7,387 nt of DNA. Origin: Acidimicrobiales bacterium (lineage in GTDB: Bacteria > Actinomycetota > Acidimicrobiia > Acidimicrobiales > Poriferisodalaceae). Position numbers and translations under genes: made by a program. The stretch lies in NCBI GenBank assembly GCA_030749275.1, contig JASMKJ010000059.1:1-7387 (forward strand), written 5' to 3'. Under the pieces are notes generated by a model. The model made no database searches and was not told the DNA's origin. It saw only the letters and a program-made list of their open reading frames with translations. Shown here in pieces: positions 1 through 7,387 of the stretch (position 1 is its first letter; each line of letters begins with the position of its first letter).

Positions 1-1
1 G

Positions 2-640
2 ATCGACGGACTAGACGGACTCGCAGCAGGCACAATCGCCATCGCCGCCGGGGCGTTTTACTTGTACAGCGGTGCACTCCAAAACGCAGGAGTTATTGGG
101 GATACGAACTTAGGCCCCCTCTTGGCTCTTGTGACCCTTGGGGTTTGTTTAGGTTTCTTGCCTCATAACTTTCATCCGGCACGAATTTTTATGGGCGATG
201 GGGGCGCGTTGTTGTTGGGCCTTTTGATGGCGTCAGCGACGATGACGGTGGGAGGAAGAGTCGTAGATCAATTCAGCGGGCAGGTCTACTTCTTCTTCGC
301 TCCTATAGCGATTCCATTTCTCATGTTGGGTGTCCCACTGGTTGATGTTGCTTTGGCTGTGGCGCGCCGCGCATATCGACGTGAAGGGCTTGCTACAGCT
401 GACAAGGATCATCTTCATCACCGGCTGCTGAGGATGGGCCATGGCCATCGGCGGACGGTCGTGCTTCTTTGGGCTTGGACAGGGCTGTTGTCTGGAGTGG
501 CGCTAGTTCCGACACTGACAGGTAGTGGTGATGCGGTACTGCCATTCGCCTTGGCTGGGGTAGCGGTCCTGCTGTTCTTCTTGTTGCGACCAAGCACCCG
601 CTTCGCGTCAGATAATGAAGCAGAAGTTAGGAGCGCATAA
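2..640 (+). CDS. wecA: WecA/TagO-type polyprenyl-phosphate N-acetylhexosamine-1-phosphate transferase, 3' part (5' end outside window)
   Basis: The reading frame is open from base 2 and ends at TAA 638-640, giving 212 C-terminal residues; the true start lies left of the window. The fragment opens with IDGLDGLAAG, the Asp-rich DGLDGLA motif of the MraY/WecA superfamily. It continues with FMGDGGALLLG at about fragment residues 62-72 and HLHHR at 137-141, the His-rich cytoplasmic loop typical of the WecA/TagO branch. Several hydrophobic membrane segments surround these motifs. The family moves a sugar-1-phosphate, usually GlcNAc-1-P, from a UDP-sugar to undecaprenyl or decaprenyl phosphate on the inner face of the membrane, starting synthesis of cell-wall linker or surface polysaccharide. 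In mycobacteria a homologue (Rfe/WecA) also sits directly upstream of the atp operon, which supports the call. The exact sugar cannot be read from this fragment. An internal TTG at 62 is open but would discard the first motif, so it is not the start. Confidence 0.92.
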   Translation: MDGLDGLAAGTIAIAAGAFYLYSGALQNAGVIGDTNLGPLLALVTLGVCLGFLPHNFHPARIFMGDGGALLLGLLMASATMTVGGRVVDQFSGQVYFFFAPIAIPFLMLGVPLVDVALAVARRAYRREGLATADKDHLHHRLLRMGHGHRRTVVLLWAWTGLLSGVALVPTLTGSGDAVLPFALAGVAVLLFFLLRPSTRFASDNEAEVRSA

Positions 641-647
641 CGCGCTC
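631..647 (+). terminator. Small hairpin over the wecA stop codon, possible weak terminator
   Basis: GAGCGC (631-636) and GCGCTC (642-647) form a perfect 6-bp stem with loop ATAAC; the TAA stop lies mainly in the loop. No T-run follows, so it is not a canonical intrinsic terminator. It could weakly separate the transferase from the atp operon, or be chance. Confidence 0.2.
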
Positions 648-678
648 AACGACGTACCGGGTTTGACCGCCGTGTCGC

Positions 679-707
679 TTGCAACTGACGGCACACGCCA
701 ATAGGGT
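679..707 (+). promoter_or_regulatory. Candidate sigma-70-type promoter of the atp operon
   Basis: TTGCAA (679-684) resembles the -35 consensus TTGACA, and TAGGGT (702-707) fits the -10 pattern TAnnnT common in Actinobacteria. The spacer is exactly 17 bases. Transcription would start near 713-715, leaving a leader of about 50 bases before the first atp gene at 765. This is the only well-spaced pair I found in the 124-base gap. Short inverted repeats overlap it: GCCGT 669-673 with ACGGC 688-692, and CGTGT 671-675 with ACACG 693-697. Readthrough from the upstream gene cannot be excluded. Confidence 0.45.
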
Positions 708-764
708 GAGGCCGCTTCTTCAAGCATCTTCCAGTTCGCTACGAATTCGGAGACGGCCCGTCGC

Positions 765-1106
765 ATGCGAGCATCTGCGCTCTACAAGAACAAAATATTC
801 TTCGGCACCGATGATGCCTTTTCGCGCTCGGTTGAAATAGTCGTCACTCCAGCGATTTTCGCAGGGCTGGGTTGGCTATTCGATAGATGGCTAGGAACAA
901 GCCCATGGATTGCAGTGTCGTTCGGCGTCGTAGCATTCTTGGGAAAGATCGCAGCCGAGTGGTACCGATACATCGGCAGGATGTCCGGCTTCGAAGAAGA
1001 AATGACGGCCGCTCGTCCGACCAACCAGCGTGGCCTTGACCGAGTTGAAGAGGTAGATGATCGGTTGCCTACCGGCGTGACCCTTGAGGAGCGTGGCGAA
1101 AGGTGA
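765..1106 (+). CDS. atpZ: AtpZ/AtpI-family small membrane protein, first gene of the atp operon
   Basis: The product has 113 residues and two predicted membrane helices, about residues 23-39 and 47-64. Between them lies GWLFDRWLGTSPW, which matches the Gly/Asp-containing hairpin turn of the AtpZ/AtpI family. The C-terminal 45 residues are hydrophilic and rich in charge. In some bacteria AtpZ-type proteins act with AtpI in divalent cation supply or c-ring assembly for ATP synthase; the role here is inferred from family and position. The ATG at 765 is the only ATG available, because an in-frame TAG lies at 702-704. A GGAGA sequence at 749-753 is the likely ribosome site, with a rather long gap of 11 bases. 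The stop overlaps the next start by four bases (GTGA), suggesting coupled translation. The gene symbol is by family resemblance only. Confidence 0.78.
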   Translation: MRASALYKNKIFFGTDDAFSRSVEIVVTPAIFAGLGWLFDRWLGTSPWIAVSFGVVAFLGKIAAEWYRYIGRMSGFEEEMTAARPTNQRGLDRVEEVDDRLPTGVTLEERGER

Positions 1107-1585
1107 ACGAAATCATGGACCGACGGCATGGGCACCCCGTTGACTCGCAACAAGATGACGAGCCCGAGAAGGGCATAGTCGCTGACATGCTTCTGCGGGG
1201 GTCCAAAGTAGTTCCTCTTTGGTTGTTGGTCTCGTTCTTGGTGTGGGGTTGGGATGGAGCCCTGTCCGCCGCGTATGGCGTTGCGTTAATCTTCGCGAAC
1301 TTCGTGGCGGCAGCACTGTTGTTGACATGGGCCGCTCGTATTTCCCCGGCTGCTCTGATGTTCGCGGCCTTATTCGGATTTTTGGTCCGACTCGGAGCCC
1401 TCACGGTTGCCGTACTTGCCGTGAGCAAAATCAGCTTTTTTGCACCCGTTCCCCTCGGTGTAACGATTATCGTTTCCCATCTCGGGCTGCTGGTGTGGGA
1501 GACGCGCTATGTTTCACTATCACTCGCTTACCCAGGTCTAGGACCTAGCAACATGACGCCGAAGAAATCCAAGGAGATCAAGTGA
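1103..1585 (+). CDS. atpI: ATP synthase subunit I-like membrane protein (AtpI)
   Basis: A 160-residue protein with a charged, likely cytoplasmic N-terminus (about residues 1-35) and four predicted membrane segments near 36-50, 52-76, 83-107 and 114-133, followed by a Lys-rich tail. The layout, the Arg within helix 3 (FGFLVRLGALTV, R96) and the position just upstream of atpB fit the ATP synthase I family. AtpI helps assemble the c-ring in some bacteria and has been linked to Mg2+/Ca2+ uptake together with AtpZ. Which of these applies here is inference. The GTG start at 1103 overlaps the previous stop, with GAGGAG at 1086-1091 upstream; an ATG at 1115 is an alternative giving a protein four residues shorter. 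Its own stop overlaps the atpB start. Sequence conservation in this family is low, so the call rests on topology and context. Confidence 0.75.
   Translation: MNEIMDRRHGHPVDSQQDDEPEKGIVADMLLRGSKVVPLWLLVSFLVWGWDGALSAAYGVALIFANFVAAALLLTWAARISPAALMFAALFGFLVRLGALTVAVLAVSKISFFAPVPLGVTIIVSHLGLLVWETRYVSLSLAYPGLGPSNMTPKKSKEIK
1571..1578 (+). promoter_or_regulatory. Strong ribosome binding site fixing the atpB GTG start
   Basis: AAGGAGAT lies inside the last codons of the atpI-like gene, with five bases between its GGAG and the GTG at 1582. It supports GTG as the atpB start even though the codon overlaps the upstream stop. Confidence 0.7.
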
Positions 1586-2385
1586 ATCAACTGCTTGCCG
1601 CTGGTGATGGTGGCAGTTCCGGTGGACTGCACTTCCCGGCAATCGAGAGCCTTCTCGAGTGGCCTGGATTCCTTTTTGAAGGCAACACTTTTCTCGAACT
1701 GAACAAAGTAGGCGTCATTTATCTCTTCGCGATGGCCGCCCCACTAGTGATATTTACGCTGGCTATTCGCAAGAGCGCCCTGGTCCCCCGTGGAGTTCAA
1801 ACCGTTGCAGAATCTTCCGTTGACTTTGTGCGCGAAAACATCGTGATGCAAACCATGGGCCCCGATGGCATGAAGTTCATGCCCTTCCTTCTTTCTCTCT
1901 TCTTCTTCATCTTCTTCGCCAACATCACCGAAGTGATCCCGTTCATTCAATTCCCCGCCAACTCGCGAATGGCGGCACCCGCTTTCCTAGCGATTCTTGT
2001 CTGGGTCGTCTTCAACGCGGTGGGAATTAAGAGTCAAGGGTTCTTCAGTTACTTCAAGAACACCGTTATTCCACCTGGGGTCCCGGGTGCTTTGCTTCCT
2101 CTGGTTGCAATTATCGAATTCGTTTCAACATTCTTGGTGCGTCCCTTTTCGCTAGCAGTCAGGCTCTTCGCCAACATGCTCGCGGGCCACCTTTTGTTAG
2201 TTACGTTCGCAGTATTATGCGAAAATTTGTGGGCTAAGAACATTTTGGTTTCGATCATTTGGGCCCCATTTGTTGTGTTGATTGGCCTCACAGGTTTCGA
2301 GATTCTCGTGGCCTTCTTGCAGGCCTTCATTTTCACAATTCTGACTGCCGTGTACATCGGTGGCGCACTACATCCCGAGCACTAA
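1582..2385 (+). CDS. atpB: F-type ATP synthase subunit a
   Basis: A 267-residue polytopic membrane protein forming the stator half of the ion channel, facing the c-ring in Fo. The diagnostic segment SLAVRLFANMLAGH is present; R194 in it is the invariant Arg (R210 in E. coli) that keeps the two half-channels separate and displaces the proton from the c-subunit carboxylate. Other family landmarks are FFANITEVIP (residues 111-120), with the conserved Asn and Glu, and LVAFLQAFIFTILTAVYI near the end. The N-terminus is MNQLLAAGDGG, a short hydrophobic stretch that recurs at the starts of the c and b subunits. The start is GTG, overlapping the preceding stop as GTGA. The gene is intact, of usual length, and is followed by a 24-base gap before atpE. 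Confidence 0.97.
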   Translation: MNQLLAAGDGGSSGGLHFPAIESLLEWPGFLFEGNTFLELNKVGVIYLFAMAAPLVIFTLAIRKSALVPRGVQTVAESSVDFVRENIVMQTMGPDGMKFMPFLLSLFFFIFFANITEVIPFIQFPANSRMAAPAFLAILVWVVFNAVGIKSQGFFSYFKNTVIPPGVPGALLPLVAIIEFVSTFLVRPFSLAVRLFANMLAGHLLLVTFAVLCENLWAKNILVSIIWAPFVVLIGLTGFEILVAFLQAFIFTILTAVYIGGALHPEH

Positions 2386-2664
<279 letters not shown>

Positions 2665-2673
2665 GGAGAGACA

Positions 2674-3210
2674 ATGAATTCAATTGGACTCCTAGCGGCG
2701 GCTGATGCCGGAGGGGGGGCTTCGAACCCGATACTTCCCGTTTGGAATGAAATTATTTGGGGAGGCGCTGCCTTCGCGATTCTTTTCATTGTGATGGCGA
2801 AGTTCGCGTACCCCGCGATTAAGAAGGCGATGGAAGCCCGATCTGAAAAGATTCAAGGCGACTTAGATGCGGCCGATACGGCGCGCGCAGAAGCCGAAGA
2901 ATTGCGTTCCGAATACGACTCCAAGATTGCCGAGGCTCAAGCTGAAGCTTCGAGAATTCTTGAGGCAGCACGGGCCGAAGCGGAGCAGGTTCGTCAAGAC
3001 CGCCTAGCAGCGATTGAGCCGGAGATCGAGGAAAAACGAGCGCAAGCTGACGCTGATATCGAAGCAGCGAAAGCTCGGGCGCTGGCCGACCTTCGGACAC
3101 AGGTGACCTCGCTCGCTGTGGGAGCCGCTGAGCAGGTAGTGAAATCTAGTTTGGACGAAGCTGCATATGCACGACTTGTAGATGACTACATCGAGTCCGT
3201 TGGAAACTGA
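2674..3210 (+). CDS. atpF: F-type ATP synthase subunit b (peripheral stalk)
   Basis: A 178-residue protein with a short N-terminal segment (MNSIGLLAAADAGGG), one membrane helix at about residues 25-45, and a long Ala/Glu/Arg-rich helical region at about 50-150 expected to form the parallel coiled coil of the peripheral stalk. The C-terminal part (about 150-178) would bind delta and the top of alpha3beta3. It anchors the head so that it does not turn with the rotor. Only one b gene is seen, so a homodimer is likely, and it is not fused to delta as in mycobacteria. ATG at 2674 is preceded by GGGAGAG at 2664-2670, which overlaps the atpE stop. A run of seven G lies at 2713-2719 in the codons for GGA after the N-terminal motif. 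Confidence 0.95.
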   Translation: MNSIGLLAAADAGGGASNPILPVWNEIIWGGAAFAILFIVMAKFAYPAIKKAMEARSEKIQGDLDAADTARAEAEELRSEYDSKIAEAQAEASRILEAARAEAEQVRQDRLAAIEPEIEEKRAQADADIEAAKARALADLRTQVTSLAVGAAEQVVKSSLDEAAYARLVDDYIESVGN

Positions 3211-3309
3211 CACTCCTATGGAAGTTGCCTCACGAACGTTTTTTGTTGGGGCCCCGGGAGAGCGGCATTTGAGCTGCAATAACCGTTTACGAAAAGAACG
3301 AGGAAACCG
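3211..3309 (+). other. Largest gap within the atp operon; holds a possible 31-codon small ORF
   Basis: These 99 bases separate atpF from atpH, while every other junction after the leader is a short overlap or fewer than 25 bases. An ATG at 3218 opens a 31-residue frame (MEVASRTFFVGAPG near its start, ending RKERGNR) with its TGA at 3311-3313, overlapping the atpH ATG as ATGA. No good ribosome site precedes it; the nearest purine stretch is GGAAA at 3202-3206. A GC palindrome GGGGCCCC lies at 3248-3255, and a weak 5-bp stem with one wobble pair lies at 3262-3277. I see no convincing promoter or terminator. The small ORF may be chance, a leader peptide for atpH, or neutral spacer. Confidence 0.3.
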
Positions 3310-3837
3310 ATGACCGAGAAAGTGGAAGAGTACGCCGCCGGTTTAGCCAATTTGGCTCAGGCTGAAGGTGAACTCAACCGCGTCGCTGATGAGCTATACC
3401 AATTAGGTCGAACCGTTGAATCATCCGATCAGTTGCGTTCGACGTTGAACGATCGGACAATACCTGCGTCGCGTCGGATCGGAATTCTAGAAGACCTTCT
3501 AGGAGCTACCGCTTCGCCAGTGACCATCAACTTAGTAAGTATGTTGGTGGGAGCGGGCCGCGGCAATCACATCGGACCTATATCCGATGAATTGGTTCGC
3601 CAAGCAGCGGAGTCGCGGGGTCAAGCGGTCGCCGAAGTTCGGTCTGCTGTGTCACTCAATGATGATCAGCGCGACCGGCTCAAATCTGCGCTATCGAGCG
3701 CAACTGGAATGAACATCGACATCGTTGTGGTTGTCGATCCCGAGATCCTCGGAGGAGTGGTGGCCCAAGTTGGCGACACAGTCTTCGACGGATCAGTACG
3801 TACTCGTCTCGAAAAAATGAAGGAGCGCTTGTCATGA
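3310..3837 (+). CDS. atpH: F-type ATP synthase subunit delta
   Basis: A 175-residue soluble subunit that caps the alpha3beta3 head and joins it to subunit b. The N-terminal helical bundle (about residues 1-105) includes YAAGLANLA and the family-like [13 protein letters not shown]. The C-terminal domain has [13 protein letters not shown] and the hallmark [20 protein letters not shown] beginning at residue 143, close to the family signature at the end of delta/OSCP proteins. Length is normal for a stand-alone delta; there is no b-like N-terminal membrane helix as in the mycobacterial fusion. ATG at 3310 is set by GAGG at 3300-3303 with a 6-base gap, and an in-frame TAA at 3280-3282 rules out a longer start. 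The stop overlaps the atpA start (ATGA). Confidence 0.95.
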   Translation: MTEKVEEYAAGLANLAQAEGELNRVADELYQLGRTVESSDQLRSTLNDRTIPASRRIGILEDLLGATASPVTINLVSMLVGAGRGNHIGPISDELVRQAAESRGQAVAEVRSAVSLNDDQRDRLKSALSSATGMNIDIVVVVDPEILGGVVAQVGDTVFDGSVRTRLEKMKERLS

Positions 3838-5375
3838 CTGACCTCAGCTTCGATGCCGCCGACATAACGGCGGCGATCCAAAAGAATCTGGAAGGTTTTG
3901 ATCCGTCGGTCGAATCTGGAACCGTAGGCCGCATCCTTGAGGTTGGGGATGGTATCGCCCGAGTCTCAGGGCTTCCTAACGCTTCAGTAAATGAGATTCT
4001 TGAGTTTGAGAGTGGTGACGTGGGCTTAGCCCTCAACCTCGACGAAGACTCCATCGGTGCGGTAGTCCTTGGCAACGTTGAGAACATTGAAGAAGGTCAA
4101 AACGTTAAATCCACCGGCCGGATCCTCTCAGTGCCAGTCGGAGACGGTGTGCTGGGTAGAGTCGTCAACGCTTTGGGCGAACCGATTGACGGTAAAGGCC
4201 CATTAGTGGGGTCTGAGCCGCGCCGCATGGAAATCCAGGCACCAGGCATCATGGGCCGACAACCAGTGCATGAACCATTGCAGACTGGTATCAAGGCGAT
4301 TGACTCCATGACTCCTGTGGGTCGCGGTCAACGAGAACTCATCATTGGCGACCGGAAAACGGGAAAGACCTCTGTTGCTATCGACACGATCCTGAATCAA
4401 GCGGGACTGGGCGTTAAATGTATATATGTGGCCGTCGGACAAAAAGGGTCGACGGTCGCCCAGGTTGTGAGCACTTTGGAAGAACGCGGCGCTATGGATT
4501 ACACCGTAGTCGTGTGTGCTCCCGCCGCTGATGCCGCTCCCTTCAAATATCTAGCCCCCTACGCAGGGTGTGCCATGGGTCAACACTGGATGGAGAATGG
4601 CGAGCACGCTTTGATTGTCTATGACGATCTGTCCAAGCAAGCGGAGGCCTATAGGCAGCTATCTTTGTTGCTTCGGCGCCCACCGGGCCGCGAGGCGTAT
4701 CCAGGTGACGTTTTCTACCTGCATAGCCGTTTGTTGGAACGCGCGGCGAAATTATCCGATGAACAGGGAGCTGGTTCTTTGACTGCTCTGCCGGTGATTG
4801 AAACTAAAGCGGGCGATGTCTCGGCATATATCCCTACCAATGTCATTTCGATTACCGACGGCCAGATATATCTCCAAGATGACCTTTTCAAATCGGGTGT
4901 GCGCCCAGCCGTAGACGTTGGGGTGTCAGTGTCACGAGTCGGAGGTGACGCCCAAACCAAAGCTATGAAGAGTGTTGCGGGAACTTTGAAGATTGACTTG
5001 GCCCAATTCCGCGACCTTGAAGCCTTTGCCACCTTTGGGTCGGAGCTAGACGCGGCATCTGCAGCGCAGTTGGGCCGCGGATATCGACTTGTGGAGCTTC
5101 TTAAGCAGGGACTAAATAGCCCAATGCCAGTCGAAGAACAGGTGGTGTCTATTTACACAGGAACTAATGGCCATCTTGATGATTTGCCGGTGGAAGATGT
5201 TCAGCGCTTCGAAGCTGAACTCATTGAGAACATGAGGACACGACATGCGGGGCTTCTGGATGAAATCCGGACATCTGGTGTGTTGCCTGAGGACCAAGTA
5301 AAGGCCGCGGTGGAATCGTTCAAAGCGACCTTCCAGGTGACCATCGAAGTCGACGACAGCGACTCAGAGGGCTGA
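3834..5375 (+). CDS. atpA: F-type ATP synthase subunit alpha
   Basis: A 513-residue, complete subunit of the F1 head; three copies alternate with beta and hold the non-catalytic nucleotide sites. The N-terminal beta-barrel domain (about 25-95) has the typical [11 protein letters not shown]. The P-loop is GDRKTGKT at 172-179, with Lys at the fourth position as in mycobacteria rather than the Gln of E. coli. The Walker B region is [11 protein letters not shown], with D264 the likely Mg-site Asp, followed by [19 protein letters not shown]. The Arg finger that completes the catalytic site on beta is R368 in [11 protein letters not shown]. The C-terminus ends in a short acidic VDDSDSEG and lacks the roughly 35-residue extension described in mycobacterial alpha. 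The ATG overlaps the delta stop and has AAGGAG at 3820-3825. There is a six-base gap to gamma. Confidence 0.98.
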   Translation: MTDLSFDAADITAAIQKNLEGFDPSVESGTVGRILEVGDGIARVSGLPNASVNEILEFESGDVGLALNLDEDSIGAVVLGNVENIEEGQNVKSTGRILSVPVGDGVLGRVVNALGEPIDGKGPLVGSEPRRMEIQAPGIMGRQPVHEPLQTGIKAIDSMTPVGRGQRELIIGDRKTGKTSVAIDTILNQAGLGVKCIYVAVGQKGSTVAQVVSTLEERGAMDYTVVVCAPAADAAPFKYLAPYAGCAMGQHWMENGEHALIVYDDLSKQAEAYRQLSLLLRRPPGREAYPGDVFYLHSRLLERAAKLSDEQGAGSLTALPVIETKAGDVSAYIPTNVISITDGQIYLQDDLFKSGVRPAVDVGVSVSRVGGDAQTKAMKSVAGTLKIDLAQFRDLEAFATFGSELDAASAAQLGRGYRLVELLKQGLNSPMPVEEQVVSIYTGTNGHLDDLPVEDVQRFEAELIENMRTRHAGLLDEIRTSGVLPEDQVKAAVESFKATFQVTIEVDDSDSEG

Positions 5376-5381
5376 TAGAAA

Positions 5382-7387
<2,006 letters not shown>

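Noticed and set aside
663..691. Alternative promoter with -35 TTGACC at 663-668
   Set aside because: The -35 is good, but the base positions 17 bases on read TGACGG, a poor -10. The TTGCAA/TAGGGT pair nearby fits better.
1219..1548. Overlapping plus-strand frame of 109 codons inside the atpI-like gene
   Set aside because: It lies in another frame of a gene with clear membrane topology and context; its translation has no recognisable features.
1882..1916. Long pyrimidine-rich tract
   Set aside because: Explained by consecutive Phe, Leu, Ser and Ile codons in a membrane helix of subunit a.
3238..3260. T-run and GC palindrome between atpF and atpH as a terminator
   Set aside because: The T-run comes before the GC-rich palindrome rather than after a stem, and the essential F1 genes downstream have no clear promoter of their own, so termination here is unlikely.

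Overview
The window is one chromosomal segment, all genes on the + strand. It holds the 3' part of a polyprenyl-phosphate sugar-1-phosphate transferase (WecA/MraY superfamily), followed by most of an F-type ATP synthase operon: atpZ-like, atpI-like, atpB (a), atpE (c), atpF (b), atpH (delta), atpA (alpha), atpG (gamma) and the first two thirds of atpD (beta). The epsilon gene (atpC) would be expected just beyond the right edge.

The order wecA-type transferase, then small atpI-type gene(s), then atpBEFHAGD is the arrangement I know from Actinobacteria (for example the Mycobacterium tuberculosis atp region). The protein motifs agree: the alpha P-loop has Lys instead of Gln (GDRKTGKT), and beta carries [11 protein letters not shown] and NLADEMG. 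Hand counts on a few lines give roughly 50-53% G+C, well below typical Streptomyces or Mycobacterium, and b and delta are separate proteins rather than the mycobacterial b-delta fusion. This suggests a moderate-GC actinobacterium, possibly Acidimicrobiia-like or an uncultured marine or freshwater lineage. The class-level guess is weak.

Layout: 2-640 is the transferase 3' end. 641-764 is a 124-base leader holding the best promoter candidate (TTGCAA, 17-base spacer, TAGGGT). 765-1585 encodes two small membrane proteins linked to Fo assembly or ion supply. 1582-3210 encodes the Fo sector (a, c, b). 3211-3309 is the only sizeable gap inside the operon and contains a possible 31-codon small ORF. 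3310-7387 encodes the F1 sector (delta, alpha, gamma, beta), running off the right edge. Most junctions are tight, and three have 4-base stop/start overlaps (GTGA at 1103 and 1582, ATGA at 3834), so co-transcription and translational coupling are likely.

Together the genes build a proton-translocating ATP synthase: a and the c-ring conduct ions, b and delta form the peripheral stalk, gamma is the rotor shaft and alpha3beta3 the catalytic head. No novel defence, mobile or regulatory system is visible; this is core metabolism. The points worth a second look are a 30-residue acidic C-terminal extension on gamma, a shared LLAA(A/G)D N-terminus on the three Fo subunits, the small ORF coupled to atpH, and palindromic structure around the first gene's start.
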